From contig NC_092523.1 of the NCBI RefSeq assembly GCF_037038585.1, positions 2,361,001-2,425,000 on the forward strand: a DNA stretch of 64,000 nucleotides, in the 5' to 3' direction. Source of the DNA: Patagioenas fasciata (Eukaryota; Chordata; Aves; Columbiformes; Columbidae). The notes under the pieces are model-generated. The model did no database searches. It was not told the origin of the DNA and was given only the letters and a program-made list of their open reading frames with translations. A program made the translations under genes and the position numbers. Below, one piece after another: positions 29,216 to 42,129 of the stretch (positions within the stretch are counted from its first letter, which is position 1; every line of letters starts with the position of its first letter).

Positions 29216-32200
29216 ATGGCGGCCGCGGCGGGGAACGTGTGCGGCGCCGCCGGGGCCGGGGCTGCGGCTGAAGCGCGGTTCATCAGCAGCGCCAAGGTGA
29301 GCCCGGCCGGCCCCTCCGCCGCGGGGGTTCCTTCCCTTCCCTCATGCTTCAGCAAAGAAAATTTTGACGGGGAAAAAGGGGTGATATAAAGCCCGGCAGC
29401 CTCCCCTCAGGCGGGGCGGGGGGTTTCCTCAGCCGCCGGGTGGGTTTCGGCTTCGCTCCCTGACCCAGCGCTCTCCCCCGGCAGGGAAAAGGTTTATTCG
29501 CCACCAAGAACATCCGCAAAGGGGAAACTGTGTTCGTGGAGAGGCCGGTGGTCTCGTCGCAGTTCCTCTGGAACGCCCTGTACAACTACCGAGGTGAGGG
29601 GAGGGTGGTGGCCGCGCGTCCCTGTCACCTGCCCCGGGGAGGGGACCTGGGGGACCTGCCCGGGTTGTGAGGAGCGGGTTTGGGTTTAGGTTTGGTTGTC
29701 ACCCCCTGCTGCCATCGCTGCCTCTGCGCTGAATGCACTGGTGACGAGTGACAAGGTCCTGCGAGGGATGGTGAGTGGTGTCAACCCTGGTGAAAAGCAT
29801 CATGTGCCACCATCGCTTGGAACTCCGATTTTTTAATGGTGTGGGTCTTATCCCCACCTCCCCACAGCAGGGTGCAGCCCGCAGAGGTGGCAGCGCTCTC
29901 CAGAGGCATCAGAACAAAAAACAAGGGTTTTGAGAGCAGGATTCTCAACTTTTTTGTTCTACCGAGACCATGCTGTGTGCTGAGCTCCATCACAGGTCAG
30001 CAACATGGGGACACTTGGCATCGTGTGTCCCTTGAATGTGTCCCAGTGCTACAGAGCTGGGGGGTTAAACTGCAGCAGAAATGATCATGGAATCACAGAA
30101 TAGTTTAGGCTGGAAGAGACCCTCAAAGCTCATCCAGTTATTTTGCCAGGGAAGGTTTAGATTGGATATTAGGAAAAAAATCTTCACAGAAAGGGCTGTG
30201 GGGCATTGGAACAGGCTGCCCAGGGCAGTGGTGGAGTCACCATCCCTGGAGGGGTTTAAAAAGCATTTAGATGAGGTTGTTAGGGCCATGGTTTAGTGGC
30301 AGAGTTAGGTTATGGTTGGACTCATGATCCTGAGTGTCTCTTCCAACTGAAATGATTCTGTGATTTTATGATTCTGTCTTCACCAGCTCAGGTTGCTCAG
30401 AGCCCCGTCCAGCCTGGCCTGAGATGTCTGCAGGGATGGTTCAGCCACCACATCTCTGGGCAACCTGGGCCAGGCTCTCACCACCCTCAGGGCCAACAAT
30501 TTCTTCCTTGTGTCCAGCCTGAATGATCTTTCCAATGGGGCTGTAAGAGACTGGTGCCTCCAGCTCGGAGATGATGTTGGTACCAGTCAGGCTGCCTTGC
30601 CCTGGTCCCTTTGCTTTGCTCACTGTGTCGTCTGTCCGTCTCATCTCCCCGCAGCCTGTGATCACTGCCTGCGGGCTTTGGAGTCAGCGGAGGAAAATGC
30701 CCAGCGGCTGCTGGGGAACAGCTCGCTGGTGCTGCCTCACCCCGAGCAGTGCGGCATCCGCAAGGACCTGCACCAGCAGTGTCCCCGCTGCCAGGTACGG
30801 GGCTACTGGGAGGGGCAATGTTCTTGTTGGGGTCACCAGTTCCTTTACAGCACCTACCCCAGCGCTGCCCTGAGATGGGTGTCTTTCCTTTCTGCATCGC
30901 GATGGCTAAAGAGCTGGGGCTGAGATGGTCAGAGAAGGGGCGCAGCTGGGCCTAGGACCCTCTTTTCACAGAATCCCAGAATGTCAGGGATTGCAAGGGA
31001 CCGCGAAAGCTCATCCAGTCCAATCCTCCCACCAGAGCGGGAATACCCAGCTGAGGTTCCACAGGAAGGTGTCCAGGCGGGTTTGAATGTCTGCAGAGAA
31101 GGAGACTCCACAACCTCCCTGGGCAGCCTGGGCCAGGCTCTGACACCCTCACCGGGGAGAAGTTTCTTCTCATATTTAAGTGGAACCTCCTGTGTTCCAG
31201 TTTGCACCCATTGCCCCTTGCCTTATCATTGGTTATCACTGAGAAGAGCCTGGCTCCATCCTCCTGGCACTCACCCTTTCCATATTGATAACCATGAATG
31301 AGGTCACCCCTCAGTGTCCTCTTCTCCAGCTCCAGAGCCCCAGCTCCCTCAGCCTTTCCTCCCACGGGAGATGCTCCACTCCCTTCAGCATCTTGGTGGC
31401 TGCGCTGGACTCTCTCCAGCAGTTCCCTGTCCTTCTGGAACTGAGGGGCCACAACTGGACACAATATTCCAGGTGTGGTCTCACTTTTCCTGCTGCCGTA
31501 GCCAACACTGTGCGCTGTGCCCCTCGCTCTAGGTGATGTACTGCAGCGCCGAGTGCAGGCAGACCGCCTGGGAGCAGTACCACCGCATCCTCTGCCTTGG
31601 CCCGTCTCGTGACGACCCCACACACCCCCTCAACAAGCTGCAGGAGGCATGGAGGTAGGGAACCGACTTGCCCGTTGCTCCACGGGCAGAGGAGGTGGCT
31701 TTTCTGGGCTGGGTGACATTACCTGAGGACTGTCCTTGCTTTACATCCCTGCATGGGGTGGCTGGAAGGTGGTGGTGCCCCTGGGACACAGCCCAACTGG
31801 TTGGGCAGCAGGTGAATTTGTGTTGGCAGCACAAGGGTTTGGACATGCGGCTCAGCAGTTCTTATTTTTCTCCCAGTAAAGAGCTACAAAGCACTGAGCT
31901 GTGCGTTCCTCACTCCTGCAGTTTCATAGTTCTCCTGCAGATCCACAGCCCATCCTTGTGTCACCCCTGCACGTACATGAGTTGCTGTCGCTGGTTTAAG
32001 ATGACAAAATGGGCACAGAGGGGAGAAGTGACATCCCCGACTCACAGCTTGTCACAAAACCCAGCTCTTGTTGCAGTCCTGGGCTTTGTGTAGGACCCAG
32101 GCTTCAGTTTAAGGGGATGGTGGGGGATTATTGATATTCTGAGTGCAGGCTCCTCCTTGCTCGGAGCGGTGCTGGATCCCCACACAGCGACGCTGCACTG

Positions 32201-35200
32201 GCCGCTTTGGTGTGATAGATGAGCGAAGCCCTGACCACGTGCATGGCAGCTGCTTCTGACTCCCTCCGGCTTTTTATTTCCGTATCAGTGCTGATCTGCT
32301 CATCCCTTTTCATCATTCTTCTCCCTCAGAAACATGCATTATCCACCAGAGACTTCCAGCATCATGTTGATGGCCCGAATGGTCGCCACCGTCAAACAGG
32401 TACGTCTGCAGTTTGGAGCCGCAGATTTTCTCATCCTGGTGGGGCTGTTATTCCCAAGGGTTGATCTCCGATGACTGCTGGGGTCCTGCTTGGAGAGATT
32501 TCAACATCTAGTGGTCCCTGGTCCTGGAGACAGCAGGCAGCAAAGGAGGTTCCTCTGTCCTGAGCCAAGCAGGTCCTTGTTTCTCCACCAAAATAGTCAG
32601 ATTGGAACCTTTCCTTTGGCTCTGTTTCTTTGGCTTTGCTTTCTCAGTGTTTATTTTCACAATAAACTACCATGTAACTGCTTCTGGTGGTTCTTGATGG
32701 CAGGCTGGATACCTCTGAGCTCAGCGGGGCTTGTCCTCTCCTCCCTCTCTCCTGGCTGGGCAGGAGAGTGGTGTTGGTGCAATTCTTTCCCTTGTTCTCT
32801 TTTTTTTTCAGGCTAAAGACAAGGAGGCCTGGATCAAGACCTTCTCCCAGTTCTGCAGTAAGACAGCAAACGAAGAAGAGGAGATTGTGCACAAGCTGCT
32901 GGGCGACAAATTTAAGGTAGGAGCTTGGCAGCGCTTGAGGTGTTGAATCCTGAGCCTGTCCTGTCCCTGCATGTGTCTGTGAGGCTGTGGGTGCAGAGGC
33001 CCCGTTCCAGCTGGGATGGGAGGCACTGGAAGTCCCAGGCTCAAAGTGGGGGGACAAAACCCCCCACGAGGGGCTGGCTGACCTGACAGAGACAAAACAG
33101 GTTGTCCAGAGAGCTTTGCAATTGATGGAGTCTTAGAATTGTTTTGGTTGGAAGAGACCCTCAGGATCATCAAGTCCAACCATAACCCATCTCTGGCACT
33201 AATCCATGTCCATGAGAACCTCGTCTAAACGCCTTTTAAACCCCTCCAGGGATGGTGACTCCACCACTGCCCTGGGCAGCCTCTTCCAATGCTTCGTGAC
33301 CCTCTCCGTGAAGAATTTTTTCTTAATATCCAATCCGAACCTTTCCTGACGCAGCTTGAGGCCGTTTCCTCTTGTCCTATGGTGCTTCAGCGGGACACGC
33401 TGCTCATTCCTGTGCTGGAGGTGCTGCTGCTCTGGGGTGGGAGAGGGTGATATTTAGTTGCTGAGTAGGTGGCTTTCGCTGCTAAAACGTGTGGCTTTCA
33501 CTGCTCTGAGGGCAGCAGCCTCCAGCCTTGCAGGGAAGGATGAGGAGCCTGACTCCTGAGCCTTCTAGCGCATGTTTCTAGCCTGGGTTTGACTCCCAGC
33601 ACCATCTCCTCACCCTCACACTGTCGCCGTGTCCTGCCAGGGCCAGCTGGAGCTGCTGCGGTTGCTTTTCTCCGAAGCCCTTTACGACGAACATCTGAGC
33701 AGGGTGAGTTGAACCATCTCCCAATGAGCTCGGGAGCATGGTAGGACCCTCCAGTTGTGTCTGCCCTGAAGGCCAAGGCTTCCCCTGGGACTCTGCCCCT
33801 TCCTTGCTTCCCCAAAACCTCCTGTGGGATCTGAGGCTCTTGCAGAGTGGGGTGCTGGCACATGCTGGCCTGGGCTTAGCTGCTTTCTCATCTCCCTTGT
33901 GCAGTGGTTCACTCCAGAAGGCTTTCGATCCCTCTTTGCCCTCGTTGGGACCAATGGCCAAGGCATAGGAACAAGGTAATGGGGCTTTCAGGGTGCTCCG
34001 TGCAATGGCAGCGGAGAATTGGTGTGGAGGGGATGTACAGTCTGGAAATCTGTGCTGGCCTGGAAAATGGCTGGGTTCAGATGTAAGACAGGGGATGGAG
34101 AGACAAATTTAAAAGCATTCCTTCATCTTGGCTTCGTCCAACCCTTTTGCATCCCTCTGCCAGCCCTTGGCCACTCAGAGCCACTGAAATGTAACCCTTA
34201 GATCCCCCAGGCGAGGTCCCACTATGTGCTGACAGCACTGTGGGGCTGTAACCGTGTCCCTCTGCTTCCTGACAGCTCCCTGAGCCAGTGGGTTCACGCT
34301 TGCGACGCGCTGGATCTCCCCATGCTGCAGCGAGAGGAGCTGGACGCCTTCATCGACCAGCTCTACAAGGACATCGAGAAGGGTGAGCCCATGTGCTGTT
34401 TGCAGAACCTGGTGGCGTTTCTGCTGCAGGAGATTCCTCCCAGTGTTCAGGGCCTGGGTGAGGTTCCCACTGGGGACAGGGATGTCCCGCTCGTCCTGCT
34501 CCATGCAAACCATCTCTGTTATCTTTGGCTCACTAATGGATAGGACAAGTCGAAGTTTGTGGGCAGCACGACTTGTGGTGGGTTGGAGTGTCTGGAGGGC
34601 TGATCCTGTGCAGAAAAGTCCCATTTACAGTCAACGTTCAAAAACGTTTATATCACTTATTTACCTGATGCAGGGACAGGCCAGGGAGTGCACACTCAGA
34701 CTGGGGGTGTAAGTCAGAGAATGGTTTAAGTTGGAAGGGACCTAAAAGCTCATCTAGTCCAACCCCCTGTCATGAGCAGGGATGTTTTCCACTAGACCTG
34801 GTTGCTCAAAGCCCCGTCCAACCTGGTCTTAATCTTCGTGTCCCTCATCCCCTTGTAGTGGGGAGGGAAGTGGGCTCTGGAAATCACCCTCCAGCAGCCA
34901 GCCCCCAAAGTGGCACTGGTTTGGTGCGTTCAGCATTGACAGACGTCCCTTCATGAGTGCCCAAAAAGCATGAGCTGCATGTGTGAAAGAGCCAGAACGG
35001 CCCATGCAAAGCGTTAACCCCTTCTCTGTGCTGCAGAGTCAGGAGAGTTCCTCAACTGCGAGGGATCGGGTCTCTATGTGCTCCAGAGCTGCTGTAAGTA
35101 ACACAAGGACTTGGAAGGAAAGTGAGTAGTGGGGAGTGGGATGTCCTGGGCTAGACTGGCTTGTCTCAACCTAAAAGCTTCTGGAGAAATGGGTTCGTGC

Positions 35201-37006
35201 TTCCCATCAATGTGTGATGGGTTCTGCCCTGTGGCCTGGCTGCTCTCTCGGGGTCTCCTAGCATCTCATTTAGCTGTGAAATCATAGAATCACAGAACAG
35301 TTTGTGTTGAAGGGAACTTCCCAGCTCCCCCAGTGCCACCCCTGCCATGAGCAGGGACATCTTCACCAGCTCAGGTTGCTCAGAGCCCCGTCCAGCCTGG
35401 CCTGGGATGTCTCACCTGGAGCTGTTGTCTTTCACTCCTAAATGTTAACGGCAGAGTGGGGATGAGCAGGGCCTGGGGACTGGCTGCTGGGAGAGCTGCA
35501 GAGCCGGGAAAAAGCGCCACTCTGTGCATCCTTCCCCCGGCACTGGAGGCAAAAGCGGTGCTGTGCATCCCTGAGGTTGATCCAGGAATGGATCCACTCG
35601 CTCTGAGCAATTTTTGTGGCTCTAAGGGACAACCCTGACCCTGCACACTGCTCTGCTGGACCCCAGAGTCCCCAGTCTGAGTGGAGAGTGTTGTGCTGGT
35701 GTCCCTGGGCAGATGGGTGGCCACAGCATCATGCTACCTTATCCTTAGCCAGACTATAACCCTCCCAGTTGGAGGCACTGGTTCCAGTTTGCCTGAGCCA
35801 CACAGACGGGCAGGCAGGAGCCCCATGGGGTCTCTGACTGTTCCCGTGGAGACACCCTCACTACCACATCCCATCTTCCCCACAGGTAACCACAGCTGCA
35901 TCCCCAATGCTGAGACATCCTTCCCCGAAAACAACTTCCTCCTGCATCTGACAGCTCTGGAGGACATCGAGGCAGGAGAGGTGAGACGGCAGGGCCCGGG
36001 TGACCGTGGGGTGGCATCGCACCTTGGCAGGAGGTCGCTGTGTCCCCTTTGTCCCCCACAGACCCCAGCCCTGTACCTCTTGCGTTGTCCTGGCAGAGGA
36101 ATTCACAGCTTGTCCCGTGTTGGGGCTGCCAGGCCCCACGTTTCTGTATGACCCCAATACAAATCCTGCTGCTTTGGCTTTGTGGGAAGTGATTCTCAGT
36201 TCAACCTGATTCTCTTTGCTCACAGGAAATCTGCATCAGTTATTTAGACTGTTGTCAGAGGGAGCGGAGCAGACACAGCCGCAACAAGATACTCAGGTAG
36301 GGGCTGTTTGGAGGAATCTGGGGCGGACACACAGCATCCCTTTGCACCCCCAACCAGTCAGCGTGGGCTGTGTCCCCCCCGTTGGGGACCTGTGCGTGCC
36401 CTGGTGTGTGGCTGTGCTCGTTGGCAGGGTGTACAGGCAGTACATGGCACTTTTGGGCTATGTCCACATGTCATCAGAGTGTGGGGACTTGTCTGTGAGG
36501 CTGGAGCTCCCTGCTGTCCCCTGTCGCCGGTTGTAGGCCCCAGGACCGAGGATTTGGGCACCCCCTTTCTTTCACTGTTCTGCAGTTGGCTCCTGCAAAC
36601 CTTTGCTGTCCTCACCGACCATCCTCTTGCTTCTTCACCCTTCAAGGGTCAGGGTTCTTGCTGATGGTCACCGTGTCCTGTCACCCCTGCAGCACTCAGA
36701 AATCCCCCTCCCCACACAGATTTCCTCCACCCCACCTGAGCCCAGCATGATTGAACCTGGGTTTAACATCTTTAGCCCCTTTCTGGCTGCTGTGTCCCCA
36801 ACCCCCTTCCCAGCAGCAGCATTGGGCTCAACACCGTCACTCTTTCTCCTTCCTTCCCTTCTTCCAGGGAGAACTACTTGTTCACCTGCTCGTGCCCCAA
36901 GTGCCTGGTGCAAGCCGATGATGCTGACGTAACGTCAGACGAGGAGGAGGAGGGTGAAGGGGAGACGGATGATGCCGAGCTGGAGGATGAGATGACCGAC
37001 GTTTGA
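29216..37006 (+). CDS. SMYD5: SMYD5, SET and MYND domain lysine methyltransferase
   Basis: Thirteen coding exons: 29216-29296, 29485-29593, 30655-30794, 31533-31654, 32330-32399, 32812-32916, 33641-33703, 33905-33975, 34276-34382, 35037-35093, 35886-35980, 36226-36296 and 36868-37006. They total 409 aa against 418 in human. The N-terminal half of SET begins at [14 protein letters not shown]. The MYND-like zinc region follows (C65-D-H-C68 to C114, C118 and C131, with [13 protein letters not shown]). The SET core carries N310-H-S-C-I-P-N and I344-S-Y-L-D, and the post-SET cysteines lie in CSCPKC. The C-terminus is the family-typical acidic tail ending EMTDV. Vertebrate SMYD5 has been linked to histone lysine methylation (H4K20, H3K36) and to methylation of ribosomal protein L40. 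Introns carry many CR1 tails. It is followed in convergent orientation by PRADC1. Confidence 0.96.
30086..30140 (-). mobile_element. CR1 tail, left part of a split copy
   Basis: catggaatcacagaatagtt through caaagctcatccagt, in SMYD5 intron 2. It ends where a forward CR1 begins; the matching continuation resumes at 30379. Confidence 0.7.
30141..30378 (+). mobile_element. CR1 LINE tail nested in an older CR1
   Basis: Forward copy from gccagggaaggtttagattg through ggttggactcatgatcctg to aatgattctgtgattttatg. It lies between two inverted CR1 pieces. Confidence 0.8.
30379..30527 (-). mobile_element. CR1 tail, right part of a split copy
   Basis: Inverted CR1 resuming at tcttcaccagctcaggttgc and ending near gtgtccagcctgaatg. 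Confidence 0.75.
30966..31484 (-). mobile_element. CR1 LINE, ~520-bp 3' part
   Basis: Inverted copy in SMYD5 intron 3, from cagaatcccagaatgtcagg through ccatgaatgaggtcacccct to caggtgtggtctcac. It stops only 48 bp before the exon-4 acceptor. Confidence 0.9.
33128..33385 (-). mobile_element. CR1 LINE 3' tail
   Basis: Inverted copy in SMYD5 intron 6, from gtcttagaattgttttgg through cctccagggatggtgactcc to gaggccgtttcctcttgtcc. Confidence 0.88.
34712..34835 (-). mobile_element. CR1 3' tail fragment
   Basis: Inverted copy in SMYD5 intron 9: tcagagaatggtttaagttg through gtcatgagcagggatg to caacctggtctt. Confidence 0.8.
35278..35412 (-). mobile_element. CR1 3' tail fragment
   Basis: Inverted copy in SMYD5 intron 10: aaatcatagaatcacagaac through ccatgagcagggacatcttc to tggcctgggatgtct. 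Confidence 0.85.
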
Positions 37007-38160
37007 TCCTGACCCCCCTGGCCGAGAGGAAAAGGGAAGAGACTGGGGAGGTTCCTCCGAGAGGCAGCAGCTTTAATAGTAGAAACAGGGTTGTGTTGTG
37101 GGGTCGGGTGGGAGGCCACGGCGCTCGGGGGAGCAGGAGGCAGGCCCTGCTCCCACCCAGCCGTGTTGTGTGTGTGTGTGCGTGTCAGGCTGTCCCCGTC
37201 CTTCCTGCAAGGACAGGCTGTGAGTTGGTGGCCCCCCTGCCACATCCCGGTCCCCAGAGGGGCTGGCCGGTGCTCGCAGGGGAGGCTGGAGGAGAGCAGG
37301 GTCCTGCCAGCCCCTGGGACATCACCACAGTCACCTCGTGGCCATCTCCGAGGCTGCTCCGCTGTGTCCGTGCCGGCCGCGGGTACGGAGGAGCGTGTCC
37401 TTTCCAGCCCTGCAGGGACGAGGGGAACGCGAGTGTGTGTTTGTGCACGAGGATACTATTTAATGTCTATGTAAGCACTATCTACACACCGAGGTGCTGG
37501 GGTCTGTATATATGTTCCATTCCATGCCTTGGCTCAGCGAGCAGCGAGGGACAGAACGATTTTGCAAGTGGGACAGAGACACTTTAGAGGGTGGATGTTG
37601 AGCGGGGCCAACGCTGGCAGGTTCCTCCCGTCCCGCCAAGCCCCGCGCAGCCACCGCCAGGCTGTTGCCAGCCCGAAGCCGACACAGGTCACAGCGTCAC
37701 TGTCCGAAACCCAAAAGCTATTTTGAGTTTTGCAGAGTGTGAGTTGTCCCGCCGGGCCGCTTTGGGAGGAGGATGCGCCCGAGCGGGAGCTGCCATGCCC
37801 AGGGACAGACACAGTGTGGTGCTGGGAGCTTCCCTGCACTGAGATGTCACCGGCAGCCGAGCGTTGTCATCCCTTCCATGCGGTCACACCACTGTCCTCG
37901 TCCGGACCGTGTGGCTGGAGGGAGAACGTGGCTCCAAATGACAGGTTGGGGATGTACCCGGGATATTTTCCTGTCCTTCTGGATTTTGGGGAGCTGTTTT
38001 TCTGCCACCGCTTCCAGTGGCAGCTGGATTGTGGGACCGAGCGTGACGCTGTAGATGGGCAGCTGTGACACCACCATCACTGCCACCCCACTGCTTGTCC
38101 CCAGCCATCCCGGGGCCGTGTCCCCTTCAGTATTCATAATAAACCAAGACCAGTGAGACA
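37007..38160 (+). other. SMYD5 3'UTR
   Basis: From the stop to just past the poly(A) signal AATAAA at 38138-38143. GC-rich, with a short GT run near 37167. No competing signal was seen earlier. Confidence 0.65.
38138..38143 (+). terminator. SMYD5 poly(A) signal
   Basis: AATAAA in tattcataataaaccaag, 1.13 kb after the stop codon and about 700 bp from the convergent PRADC1 stop. Confidence 0.65.
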
Positions 38161-38839
38161 CGGGACAGAGTCGTTTGTACTGGTAAAGTGGAGGGAGGTG
38201 AGTGCAGACAAGCGCTGCGATCCAGGGGCTTGTCTGGGTGCTGGGTGTGTGACCAGCCTGCCCTTGGGGACAGGTGACAGAGGCAATGCTGTCCCCTGGG
38301 GCTGTTTCTGCCTGATGTGAGCCCTCCCCTGGCTGCAGGCAGCACCGCAGGAAGTTCACGAGGAAAAATGGGATGAAATTTGTCAATTCATCCTCTGGCT
38401 GATGGAAAAAAAAAAAAAGAGAAACTCTCTAAAATTTGTTCACACTTCATTAGCTCAGACAAAAATATCCAGCCATGTACCAGCCCTGCTAGTAGAGACC
38501 AAGCCTGCTTCTTGCTCCCATCCCTGCCGGACCGCATCCACGCAACCCTGCACCTAAATCAGCAGCACAAATTCCTGGTGGCATCTTACACATAATTTAA
38601 AATGTTTCTTGGGGAAGCGCTGCCCTGTCCTGGGCCATCACCTCCCTCCCACAAAGTCACTACAAAGAGTTCTTGGTGCCTGGCTCGGCGTTCCTGGGGG
38701 TTTGTGTTTGCTGGCAGCAGCAGAATGATCTCCGCTCAATCCTGTGAGATCTCTGGACTCTTTCCTCAAACTTTGTCCCTGGGGTGAGCTCTTGGGATCC
38801 GCTGAGAAGTCCTTGATCCACCGTGGTGGCTTCGTGCTG
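38161..38839 (-). other. Convergent SMYD5/PRADC1 3' space
   Basis: It must hold the PRADC1 3'UTR on the minus strand. I did not find an unambiguous minus-strand AATAAA. An A-run lies at 38406-38418 on the plus strand. Confidence 0.4.
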
Positions 38840-41620
<2,781 letters not shown>

Positions 41621-42129
41621 GGCTGCGCCCGGCGCCGCCAGCCGCCCCGCCCCCGCGCCCACGCTCCGCGCCCATTGGCCGCGCCTCTGCCCCGCGCCTT
41701 GCTATTGGCCAGCGCCCGCGTCTTGCGCCTTTCTATTGGTCAGCGCTGCCATCCATCTCCTGAGAGACGGGCTCGGGGGCCTGCGCGGCCCGCGGCTGCG
41801 CGCTCGGTCGCTGTCAGCTGGGTGTCCGCTCTCGAGGCGGCGGGACCCGGGTGTTCCCTCACCGGCCCTGCCAAATAAAGCTCCACCCGCCAGCCCTGCT
41901 TGCTCCCTCCCCTGGCAAATAGTGAGCCTGCCTCTCTATGGTTGTTCGGGGAGGATGGGCAACTCGCCGTGGCCGCTCTATCCGCCCGTACCATAGAGCG
42001 CGGCCGGAAGCGGTCGCCTAGCAACGCGCGCTTCCCCTCCCGCCCCGGGGAAACTTCTCGGCGGGCGCGGTGCATTGTGGGGTGGAGCCTGTGAGACGTG
42101 GGAGAGGCGCAGCTGGGAGCTCCGCCGGG
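41621..42129. promoter_or_regulatory. Divergent PRADC1-CCT7 promoter
   Basis: 509 bp of GC-rich DNA separate the two start codons. Visible sites: three inverted CCAAT boxes (ATTGG at 41674, 41704 and 41735, spacing 30 and 31 bp; CCAAT in the PRADC1 direction); an ETS word CCGGAAG at 42004-42010; an RFX X-box GTCGCCTAGCAAC at 42013-42025; and a ZNF143 SBS1-like site at 42065-42086, whose complement reads CCCCACAATGCACCGCG. No TATA box. The layout suggests a housekeeping bidirectional promoter with CCAAT elements biased to PRADC1 and ZNF143/X-box elements near CCT7. Confidence 0.75.
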
